Below, in pieces: positions 1 through 5,245 of a DNA stretch of 5,245 bases (positions are counted from its first letter, which is position 1; each line of letters starts with the position of its first letter). Source of the stretch: Sphingomonadaceae bacterium (GTDB lineage: Bacteria > Pseudomonadota > Alphaproteobacteria > Sphingomonadales > Sphingomonadaceae); contig JACDGO010000180.1 of NCBI GenBank assembly GCA_013821585.1, forward strand, positions 1 to 5,245. The letters run 5' to 3'. The position numbers were made by a program, and so were the translations under genes. The notes beneath the pieces are model-generated. The model did no database searches. It saw only the letters and a program-made list of their open reading frames with translations, and had not been told where the DNA came from.

Positions 1-1964
1 GCCTGGTCGCGGGCGTGCTCGTCGACGACGCGATCGTCGAGATCGAGAATATCGTCCGGCACATGCGCATGGGCAAGACCGCCTATCAGGCATCGATCGA
101 CGCCGCCGACGAGATTGGCCTTGCCGTGCTGGCGACGACGATGTCGATTGTCGCTGTGTTCCTGCCCGTTGGCCTGATGCCGGGCATTTCGGGGCAGTTC
201 TTCAAGAATTTCGGGCTGACCATTGTCGCCGCCGTGCTCGTCAGCCTCGCGGTCGCGCGGCTGATCACGCCGATGGTCGCGGCCTATTTCCTGAAATCGC
301 ACGGCCATGCGAGCCACGGCGAAGGCTGGGTGATGGACCGCTACATGGGCCTGCTGCGCTGGAGCCTCGACAAGGGCGCCCGCGTGCGCGCGCGCGCGGC
401 GGGCGGATGGCGCCGCCGCCTCGCGCTGTTCGCCGATCACCGCATGTGGATCGTCGGCATCGGCGGCCTGTCATTCGTGCTGACGGTTCTCGCGTTCTGG
501 GGGATTCCGCTCACCTTCCAGCCGACCGTCAATACCGACTATAGCCGCGTCCGCATCGAGCTGACGCCGGGCGCGACGCTCAAGCAGACCGAGGCGGTGA
601 CCGACCGCGTGCGCGAGACGCTCGCCGCCGCGCCCGAGGTCGAGAACGCCTTCTCGCGCATTCAGGTCGGCAGCGCGACGATCAACCTGACGCTCAAAAA
701 GAAGCGCAACGTGACCAGCGTCGAGTTCGAGCGCCAGTGGGCGTCGAAGCTCACCGCGATACCGGACGCGCGCGTGACCTTTGTGTCCCAGTCGGGCGGC
801 GGACCCGGCAGCACCGGGCGCGACATCACCCTATACCTGGGCGGCGACGATCCCGTTCTGCTCAACGCGACGATAAATCGGATCGTCGAACAGATGAAGG
901 GCCTGAAGGAGCTGCGTGCGCCGCGCTCCAACGCGGACCTCCAGCGGCCCGAGATCATCATCAAGCCGCGGCTCGGCCTCGCCGCCGACCTCGGCGTCAC
1001 GACGCAGGCGCTAAGCCAGACGATCCGTATCGCGACGCAGGGCGACATCGATCAGAACAGCGCCAAGTTCTCGCTGTCCGACCGTCAGATTCCGATCCGC
1101 GTCTCACTGAGCGAGGAGAGCCGCCGCAACCTTTCGACGATCGAGAACCTGCCCGTGCCGACCGCGCGCGGCGGATCGGTGCCATTGAAGGTGGTGTCCG
1201 ATATTTCGTTCGGTTCTGGGCCGGTCGCGATCCAGCGCACCAACCAGATACGCCGCAGCTCGATCGGCGTCGATCTCGCGCCCGGGCTTGTTTCGGGCGA
1301 CGCCATGCCCAAGATCAACGCACTCCCCGCGCTCGCGCACCTGCCGCCGGGCATCAAGCTCCTCACGCTGGGCGAGGCGAAGTGGCAGGGCGAGCTGTTG
1401 ATCAACTTCGTCATTGCGGTGATCGCGGGAACCCTGCTCGTGTTCGCGGTGCTGGTGCTCCTCTACAAGCGCGTGATGCCGCCGTTCGTGAACATGGGGT
1501 CGCTGCTGCTCGCGCCCCTGGGCGGGGCGATCGCGCTCAGGCTAACCGGCACCCCGGTGTCGATGCCGGTGCTGATCGGCATGCTCATGCTCTTGGGTAT
1601 CGTCGCCAAGAACTCGATCCTGCTTGTCGACTTCGCGCTCGAGGAGATGGGCAAGGGCGTCGACAAGTTCACCGCGATCATGGACGCAGGGCACAAGCGC
1701 GCACAGCCGATCGTGATGACGACGGTCGCGATGGTCGCGGGCATGGTCCCCGTCGCGCTGTCGCTGACCGGCGACGGAAGCTGGCGCGCGCCGATGGGCA
1801 TCACCGTGATCGGCGGACTCATCGTCTCCACGTTGCTGACCCTGTTGATCGTCCCCGCGACCTTCAGCCTCGCGATCGGCTTCGAGGCGTGGATCGGCCC
1901 GCGCCTCTCGCGCTGGCTGACCAATGGCGGCGAACGCGCGCCGGCAGCGCAGCCGGCCGAGTGA
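1..1964 (+). CDS. RND efflux transporter permease, HAE1/AcrB-type (5' end outside window)
   Basis: This is the C-terminal 653 residues of an inner-membrane, proton-driven RND exporter of the AcrB/MexB class, which would pump drugs or other hydrophobic compounds together with a periplasmic adaptor and an outer-membrane channel. Translation is open from base 3 (Leu-Val-Ala-Gly-Val), so the GTG at 15 is an internal valine. Counting Leu at base 3 as residue 1, all the AcrB proton-relay residues are present: the Asp-Asp pair at 8-9 ([11 protein letters not shown], AcrB D407/D408), Lys536 in [13 protein letters not shown] (K940), Arg566 in KRAQP (R971) and Thr573 (T978). The offset of about 400-405 throughout suggests a full protein of about 1,050 residues, with some 400 missing upstream. 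Membrane helices TM4-TM6, the second periplasmic porter/docking loop and TM7-TM12 are in normal order. A short Arg-rich cytoplasmic stretch (around residues 125-142) precedes TM7. The C-terminal tail is hydrophilic and Ala/Pro-rich. The pump looks intact, but its substrate cannot be read from the sequence. An adaptor gene probably lies upstream (inference). Confidence 0.95.
   Translation, partial: LVAGVLVDDAIVEIENIVRHMRMGKTAYQASIDAADEIGLAVLATTMSIVAVFLPVGLMPGISGQFFKNFGLTIVAAVLVSLAVARLITPMVAAYFLKSHGHASHGEGWVMDRYMGLLRWSLDKGARVRARAAGGWRRRLALFADHRMWIVGIGGLSFVLTVLAFWGIPLTFQPTVNTDYSRVRIELTPGATLKQTEAVTDRVRETLAAAPEVENAFSRIQVGSATINLTLKKKRNVTSVEFERQWASKLTAIPDARVTFVSQSGGGPGSTGRDITLYLGGDDPVLLNATINRIVEQMKGLKELRAPRSNADLQRPEIIIKPRLGLAADLGVTTQALSQTIRIATQGDIDQNSAKFSLSDRQIPIRVSLSEESRRNLSTIENLPVPTARGGSVPLKVVSDISFGSGPVAIQRTNQIRRSSIGVDLAPGLVSGDAMPKINALPALAHLPPGIKLLTLGEAKWQGELLINFVIAVIAGTLLVFAVLVLLYKRVMPPFVNMGSLLLAPLGGAIALRLTGTPVSMPVLIGMLMLLGIVAKNSILLVDFALEEMGKGVDKFTAIMDAGHKRAQPIVMTTVAMVAGMVPVALSLTGDGSWRAPMGITVIGGLIVSTLLTLLIVPATFSLAIGFEAWIGPRLSRWLTNGGERAPAAQPAE
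381..398. repeat. Alternating purine-pyrimidine (CG) tract
   Basis: Eighteen bases alternate strictly between pyrimidine and purine, almost all CG with one TG. They lie in the RND gene where it encodes an Arg/Ala-rich cytoplasmic linker before TM7. Such tracts can adopt Z-form DNA under negative supercoiling and are prone to slippage. No function is implied here, and high genomic GC makes such runs more likely. Confidence 0.5.
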
Positions 1965-1966
1965 AC

Positions 1967-1984
1967 CGTCGCCTCCGGCGGACG
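1967..1984 (+). other. Short hairpin between the RND and DUF445 genes
   Basis: Arms at 1967-1973 and 1977-1984 pair over seven base pairs with one bulged G and a three-base loop. The hairpin sits just after the RND stop codon and just before the ATG at 1996. No T-tract follows, so it is not a canonical intrinsic terminator. It could affect translation coupling, or be incidental in GC-rich DNA. If the DUF445 gene started at 1924 this stretch would be coding. Confidence 0.25.
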
Positions 1985-1995
1985 TTCGGCTGAGC

Positions 1996-2466
1996 ATGGC
2001 GACGCGCGCCGGGCTGGCCCGGCTCAATCCGGTGCAGGGCGGCGCGACGGGCATGCGCGTCGTCGCGACCGGGCTGCTCGTCGTCATGGCGGCGACCTAT
2101 CTCGCCGCGCGGGCGTTCGACCATGGCCATCCCGTGCTCGGCTATGTCCGCGCGTTCGCCGAAGCCGCGATGGTCGGCGGCCTCGCCGACTGGTTCGCCG
2201 TGACCGCGCTGTTCCGTCATCCGCTGGGCCTCCCCATTCCGCACACCGCGATCATTCCGCGCAACAAGGACCGCATCGGCGACACGCTCGCGCTGTTCCT
2301 GCGCGACAATTTCTTGACCCCCAACGTCGTCGCGAGACGGATGGCGCGGCTCGATCTGGCGGGCGCGGCGGGGCGCTTCCTGACCGCGCGGCCGGAGGGC
2401 GGCGGGCGGATCAGGGAAGGCGCATCGCGGCTCGTCGCCGATGTGCTCGGCGCGCTCGTCTTTTAA
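1996..2466 (+). CDS. DUF445 N-terminal fragment (156 codons to the premature TAA)
   Basis: If the TAA is real, this is the product made from the upstream start: one predicted membrane helix (residues 21-40) plus the conserved DUF445 N-terminal core through residue 154, ending Leu-Val-Phe. It lacks the helical middle and the C-terminal membrane anchor, so it would probably be non-functional or unstable. Extending to ATG 1924 adds 24 residues rich in Arg, Ser and Pro that do not resemble a domain. The fragment lies 31 bases after the RND stop codon and may be co-transcribed with that gene. It is listed separately from the whole pseudogene because automatic annotation would often call it as its own gene. 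Confidence 0.45.
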   Translation: MATRAGLARLNPVQGGATGMRVVATGLLVVMAATYLAARAFDHGHPVLGYVRAFAEAAMVGGLADWFAVTALFRHPLGLPIPHTAIIPRNKDRIGDTLALFLRDNFLTPNVVARRMARLDLAGAAGRFLTARPEGGGRIREGASRLVADVLGALVF

Positions 2467-2478
2467 AATATCGGCGGG

Positions 2479-3258
2479 ATGGTCAAGGGAATGATCGTCG
2501 GGCGCATTCGCGACCTCGACCTCGCGCCGTTGCTCGGCCAGGCGCTGAGCGCCGCGATCGCCGAGGGGCGGCATTTGCCCTTGCTCGACGGCATCGTCCG
2601 CTGGGCGGGCAAGACGCTCGACGCCAACGAGCCGCTGCTGCGCGAGATGATCCACGCGCGCGCGGGCGCTGTGCTGCGCTGGACCGGCCTCGACGAGACG
2701 CTCGCCGACAAGATTATCGATGGGCTGAAGAAAATGCTCGCCGAGATGGCGACCGATCCCGCGCATCCGCTGCGCGCCAAAGCCGAGGAAGGGATCGCCC
2801 AGCTCGCGATCGACCTTCAGGACGATCCCGCGATGCACGCCCGCGTCAACCGGCTGCGCGACGAAATCCTCGAAAACCCGGCGATGCGGCGCTGGATCGA
2901 CGGGCTGTGGGAAAGCGCGCGCACGGCGCTGCTGAAGGCGGCGCGCGACCCGCAGGCGGCGCTCGCCGGCAAGTTCGGCGACGCGCTCCAGCAGCTCGGA
3001 ACGACGCTCCAGTCCGACCCGCGCCTCCGCACGACGATCAACCGCTTCGCCAGGCGCACCGCGGTCGGCGCGACCGCGAGCTATGGCGACGGCATCGTCC
3101 GCCTCGTCAGCGACACCGTGCGCGGATGGGACGCGCAAACGATCACCGACCGGCTCGAGAGCGCGGTCGGGCGCGACCTTCAATATATCCGCGTCAACGG
3201 GACGCTGGTCGGCGGGCTCGTCGGCGTGGCGCTCCACGCCGTCGACGTGCTGCTTTAG
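2479..3258 (+). CDS. DUF445 C-terminal fragment (259 codons after the TAA)
   Basis: This open stretch lies in the same frame as the N-terminal fragment and starts at the first ATG after the TAA, 12 bases downstream of it. It encodes the charged, helix-rich central part of DUF445 (DLAPLLGQAL, the WAGKTLDANE region, KIIDGL, NPAMRRWIDGLW) and ends with a glycine-rich hydrophobic helix. Translation restart after the TAA is conceivable at ATG 2479 or ATG 2491. A purine-rich stretch lies between them, but the spacing to either start is poor. I regard it as the remainder of the broken gene rather than an independent one. Its stop codon overlaps the galE stop codon on the other strand. Confidence 0.45.
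   Translation: MVKGMIVGRIRDLDLAPLLGQALSAAIAEGRHLPLLDGIVRWAGKTLDANEPLLREMIHARAGAVLRWTGLDETLADKIIDGLKKMLAEMATDPAHPLRAKAEEGIAQLAIDLQDDPAMHARVNRLRDEILENPAMRRWIDGLWESARTALLKAARDPQAALAGKFGDALQQLGTTLQSDPRLRTTINRFARRTAVGATASYGDGIVRLVSDTVRGWDAQTITDRLESAVGRDLQYIRVNGTLVGGLVGVALHAVDVLL
3218..3245. repeat. Strong hairpin at the DUF445/galE convergent end (possible weak bidirectional terminator)
   Basis: Perfect 8-bp arms at 3222-3229 and 3234-3241 flank a four-base CGCT loop. After one T-T mismatch, three further pairs extend the stem. The hairpin lies inside the last codons of the DUF445 gene and begins about 10-14 bases beyond the galE stop codon on the - strand. The two genes overlap tail to tail, so this is the only obvious structure where transcription from either side could end. 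There is no proper T-tract on either side, so factor-independent termination is doubtful; RNA 3'-end protection is another possibility. Confidence 0.35.
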
Positions 3259-4247
3259 CGCGCCGCCAGCTTGCGTTCCCAGGCAAGCGCGTCGCGGACG
3301 ATGCCGTCGAGGTCGTCGCGTTCCGGCCGCCAGTCGAGCGTCTTCAGGATCAGCGCGTTGTCGGCGACGAGCGCGTCGGGGTCTCCGACGCGGCGCGGCT
3401 CGATACGGCGTTCGACGCGCATGTTGGTCACGCGGTCGACTGCGTCGAGAACCTGGTTGACCGAGAAGCCGCGCCCATAGCCGCAGTTCATGACGTGACT
3501 CGCTTGGGGTTCCGCGATCAGCTTTGCGAGCGCGGCGACGTGCGCGGCGGCGAGATCGCTGACATGGATATAGTCGCGCACGCCGGTGCCGTCAGGGGTG
3601 GCGTAGTCGGTGCCGAAGACGCTGACATGGCCGCGTTTGCCCGTCGCCGCCTCGACCGCGACCTTGATCAAATGTGTTGCGCCTGCGGTCGATTGGCCTG
3701 TGCGTTCCTGCGGATCGGCGCCCGCGACGTTGAAATAGCGGAGCGCGCAATAGTTGATCGGATGCGCGAACGCCGTGTCGCGCAGCATCGCCTCGGTCAT
3801 CAACTTCGAGCTGCCATAGGGATTGATCGGCCGCGTCGGCGCGTCCTCGCGCACCGGCACGCCCTCGGGCACGCCATAGGTCGCGGCGGTCGAGGAAAAG
3901 ATGAAATGCGGCACGCCCGCCGCCACCGCGCTTTCGATCAGCGCGCGGCTCTTCACCGTGTTGTTGAGATAATATTTGAGCGGGTCCGCGACCGATTCGG
4001 GCACGATGATCGATCCGGCGAAATGCACGATCGCGCGGATGCCGTGCTCGGCGATGGTGCGAGCGACGAGCGGCTGGTCGGCGATGTCCCCTTCGACGAA
4101 GGGGACATCGTCGGGGACCGCCCAGCGGAAGCCGGTGGTGAGATTGTCGATCACGGTGACTGGAAAGCCCGCGTCGCGGAGCGCGAGGACGGCGTGGCTG
4201 CCGATATAGCCCGCGCCTCCGGTGACGAGGACGGCGGGTTGGATCAC
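3255..4247 (-). CDS. galE: UDP-glucose 4-epimerase
   Basis: GalE interconverts UDP-glucose and UDP-galactose in the cytoplasm with bound NAD+, serving the Leloir pathway and the supply of sugars for surface polysaccharide or glycolipid. The 330-residue length is normal. The N-terminal Rossmann motif TGGAGYIGSH is at 9-18, an NAD-contact IDNL at 33-36, HFAG at 75-78, and the catalytic YGSSK (Tyr144, Lys148) at 144-148. The catalytic-loop motif is FSSTAATYG, with Thr120 where E. coli GalE has Ser124. YFNVAGAD (171-178) and VRDYIHVSDLA (223-233) are typical of the family. Leu293 aligns by eye with the E. coli Tyr299 substrate-gate residue, so UDP-N-acetylhexosamines might also be accepted (inference). 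The start is GTG at 4247: it lies four residues before the Rossmann strand and no ATG lies close upstream in frame. No clear ribosome-binding site precedes it. The 3' end overlaps the DUF445 gene by 4 bases. galE lies 151 bases downstream of the binding-protein gene on the same strand. Confidence 0.96.
   Translation of the reverse strand: MIQPAVLVTGGAGYIGSHAVLALRDAGFPVTVIDNLTTGFRWAVPDDVPFVEGDIADQPLVARTIAEHGIRAIVHFAGSIIVPESVADPLKYYLNNTVKSRALIESAVAAGVPHFIFSSTAATYGVPEGVPVREDAPTRPINPYGSSKLMTEAMLRDTAFAHPINYCALRYFNVAGADPQERTGQSTAGATHLIKVAVEAATGKRGHVSVFGTDYATPDGTGVRDYIHVSDLAAAHVAALAKLIAEPQASHVMNCGYGRGFSVNQVLDAVDRVTNMRVERRIEPRRVGDPDALVADNALILKTLDWRPERDDLDGIVRDALAWERKLAAR
4082..4110. repeat. Perfect 13-bp inverted repeat inside galE
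   Basis: Arms 4082-4094 and 4098-4110 are exact reverse complements around a three-base GAC loop. The repeat covers the galE codons for Asp46 to about Ile55 (DDVPFVEGDI), and the arms pair codon against codon (GAT/ATC, GTC/GAC, CCC/GGG, TTC/GAA). It could form a strong mRNA hairpin early in galE or bind a dimeric regulator, but it may equally be a by-product of the protein sequence and codon choice. Confidence 0.6.
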
Positions 4248-4275
4248 GTGTCGGCGCGCTTTACGAAGTGGACGA

Positions 4276-4303
4276 GTTTTACACGGGTTGGGAACATTTT
4301 CAG
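4276..4303 (-). promoter_or_regulatory. galE: Candidate sigma-70-type promoter for galE
   Basis: In the 151-base gap 4248-4398 between the binding-protein gene and galE, the sequence is visibly less GC-rich than its surroundings. Reading the - strand, a -35-like CTGAAA (4303-4298) is followed after 16 bases by a -10-like TAAAAC (4281-4276). Each matches about four of six consensus positions. Transcription would start near 4269, giving a leader of about 20 bases. The match is weak and may be chance. I see no terminator after the binding-protein stop codon and no riboswitch in this gap, so read-through from upstream is also possible. Confidence 0.25.
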
Positions 4304-4398
4304 TTTGGTCGGCGTGCGCGGTCGAAGCGGAAAGCGTCCATGCGTGCAGCTGTGTTCATTGTGCGACTCAAGCATAGCGGGGCACCTGTAGGAAAGCG

Positions 4399-5245
4399 CT
4401 ATTTTCGCGCGGTTATCGCCGCGTCGAGCCAGGCGGCGGCGGCGTCGGGGCTTTGCTTTTGCCCGTCGACCATCAGGTTCGCTCGGCGCATCAGATCGAC
4501 CGGGATCGCGCCCGCGAGCGGGCGGAGCTCCGGGATCAGACGCGCGTCATGAACGAGCAGCAGCGCGTCGTATCCGGGAAGCGCGCCCTTCGGGTCGGCG
4601 AGGACGGTCAGCCCGTCGGCGGCGACGCGTCCGTCCGACGAGAAGGCGGCGATCACGTCGGCGTCGCCGCTCTTCAGCGCGTCGTACATGAAGGTCGGCG
4701 CGAAGCTGCGCGTCGCCTTGAAGTTCAGGGCATAGGTGTGGCGGAGCGCCGCCCATTCTGGTCGGTCGAGGAATTCGAGGTCCGCGCCGAGCACGAGCGA
4801 AGGCGCGTCGAGATCGGCGATGGTGCGGACGCCGGGGCGCGGACGCATCGCGAGCGCATAGGCGTTCTCGAAGCCGAGACTGCCGAGGCTGGTGACGCCC
4901 CGCTGCTTCGCCCATTCGCCGACCTGCGCGTCCATCGCTTCGTGCGGCGGCGTGCCGGTGCGCTTCATCTCGTTCGCCCAGAGCGTTCCCGCGTAATCGA
5001 CATAGACGTCGATGTCCCCGCCGCTCAGCGCGCGAAAGATCACCGCCGAGCCGAGCCCCTCGCGATAGGTTACGCGATAACCCGCCGCCTCGAGCCGCCG
5101 TCCGACGAGCCGCGCGAGGATGAACTGCTCAGAGAAGTTCTTCGCGCCGATCGTGACGGTGCGCCTGCCGGTGGCCGCCTGCGACGCGAAGGCGACGAGG
5201 GGCGCGGCGACGAGCGCGAGCAGCGCCGCCCAGGCGAGCCAGCGC
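4399..5245 (-). CDS. Osmoprotectant (glycine betaine/choline-type) ABC transporter substrate-binding protein (5' end outside window)
   Basis: This is a periplasmic binding protein of the OpuAC/QAT family (ProX/OpuCC/YehZ-like), which captures quaternary-ammonium or related solutes for an ABC importer. Translation stays open from the window edge, so the GTG at 5043 is an internal valine; 281 residues are visible. Residues 3-20 form a hydrophobic stretch (LAWAALLALVAAPLVAFA) that looks like a signal peptide, followed by SQAATGRR. The mature domain then starts with TVTIGAKNFSEQFILARLV (29-47), the family's first strand and KNF(S/T)EQ motif. Next come the GLGSAVIFRAL region (63-73) and GGDIDVYVDYAGT (75-87), matching the family's D-Y-x-G-T ligand-site motif. 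The second lobe follows, ending at Lys281 and TAG. If it is a stand-alone protein only a few N-terminal residues are missing. If it is a permease-binding protein fusion, as in some relatives, the hydrophobic stretch would be the last membrane helix. The ligand cannot be read securely. galE lies 151 bases downstream. Confidence 0.9.
   Translation of the reverse strand, partial: RWLAWAALLALVAAPLVAFASQAATGRRTVTIGAKNFSEQFILARLVGRRLEAAGYRVTYREGLGSAVIFRALSGGDIDVYVDYAGTLWANEMKRTGTPPHEAMDAQVGEWAKQRGVTSLGSLGFENAYALAMRPRPGVRTIADLDAPSLVLGADLEFLDRPEWAALRHTYALNFKATRSFAPTFMYDALKSGDADVIAAFSSDGRVAADGLTVLADPKGALPGYDALLLVHDARLIPELRPLAGAIPVDLMRRANLMVDGQKQSPDAAAAWLDAAITARK

Larger units (their letters stand above)
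1996..3258 (+). pseudogene. DUF445 (YjiN-family) membrane protein gene interrupted by an in-frame TAA
   Basis: The whole span reads as one DUF445-family protein of about 420 codons, a normal length for the family, except that codon 157 (2464-2466) is TAA. Upstream it has a hydrophobic segment (residues 21-40) and the family-hallmark region GGLADWFAVTALFRHP (61-76), followed by an LPIPHTAIIPRNKDRIG stretch. Downstream, the same frame continues at once with NIGGMVKGMIVGRI, a long charged helical region and a final hydrophobic helix (about 3196-3255) that would anchor the C-terminus. No base is gained or lost, so this is a nonsense change rather than a frameshift. DUF445 proteins are envelope proteins without an established biochemical role. 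The start at 1996 is preferred because it begins shortly before the first membrane helix and does not overlap the RND gene; ATG 1924 is an in-frame alternative that overlaps it by 41 bases. Neither start has a clear ribosome-binding site. A sequencing or assembly error is an alternative explanation. Confidence 0.8.

Noticed and set aside
1940..1957. GCCGGC inverted repeat at the RND 3' end
   Set aside because: It is only a 6-bp stem of self-palindromic GC-rich sequence without a T-tract, common in this composition.
737..1993. + strand open frame of 418 codons inside the RND gene in another frame
   Set aside because: It is an Arg/Asp-rich out-of-frame reading of the RND transporter, whose own frame carries all the proton-relay residues.
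1924..1995. Alternative DUF445 start at ATG 1924
   Set aside because: It overlaps the RND coding end and adds only a low-complexity Arg/Ser/Pro leader. ATG 1996 gives a more typical N-terminus, but 1924 cannot be excluded.
2008..2023. GCCGGG/CCCGGC hairpin shortly after ATG 1996
   Set aside because: It is a six-base GC stem in coding sequence, frequent by chance in high-GC DNA, with no further support for a regulatory role.
1864..3237. Long - strand open frame of 457 codons opposite the RND end and the DUF445 gene
   Set aside because: It is Arg/Asp/His-rich with no recognisable motif and is fully antisense to a frame with clear DUF445 hallmarks. Such shadows are common in high-GC DNA.
2907..4391. 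Long + strand open frame of 494 codons across the DUF445 end and the whole of galE
   Set aside because: Its composition is the Arg/Ala/Asp-rich pattern of an antisense shadow. It runs against a complete galE with all catalytic motifs and has no domain signal of its own.
4329..4398. Direct repeat GGAAAGCG at 4329-4336 and 4391-4398
   Set aside because: Eight bases repeated once over about 60 bases is easily chance, and no operator-like symmetry is present.
4268..4552. + strand frame of 94 codons spanning the gap upstream of galE and antisense to the binding-protein end
   Set aside because: More than half is antisense to the binding-protein gene, there is no ribosome-binding site or recognisable motif, and the composition is shadow-like.

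Overview
The window comes from a GC-rich proteobacterial chromosome, most likely an alphaproteobacterium of the sphingomonad group (Sphingopyxis/Sphingomonas-like). I base this on strongly G/C-ended codons and on the character of the RND pump, DUF445 and GalE proteins. The lineage is an inference from protein character, not from a database search.

Layout. The left half is on the + strand. It begins inside an inner-membrane RND efflux permease of the HAE1 class (1-1964, 5' end outside the window), followed about 31 bases later by a DUF445 (YjiN-type) membrane-protein gene (1996-3258). The DUF445 reading frame is broken by an in-frame TAA at 2464-2466, although frame and protein similarity continue on both sides. 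The right half is on the - strand. It holds a GTG-started UDP-glucose 4-epimerase, galE (4247-3255), and upstream of it the 3' part of a periplasmic osmoprotectant (glycine betaine/choline/carnitine-type) ABC-transporter binding protein (5245-4399, 5' end outside the window). The two halves converge: the stop codons of the DUF445 gene and galE overlap by 4 bases, so there is no room for an intergenic terminator. A strong hairpin lies just inside the DUF445 3' end.

How the genes work together. The RND gene and DUF445 gene could be co-transcribed. galE could be read from the binding-protein transcript across a 151-base gap, or from its own weak promoter in that gap. All four proteins are envelope-related (efflux, membrane protein, nucleotide-sugar supply for surface glycans, solute uptake), but nothing shows that they form one pathway. 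I see no tRNA, rRNA, CRISPR array, insertion sequence, phage gene or attachment site. I found no evidence of a novel multi-gene system. The points most worth a second look are the interrupted DUF445 gene with its odd A/T-only patch, a perfect 13-bp inverted repeat inside galE, the overlapping convergent gene ends, and a leucine at the substrate-gate position of GalE.
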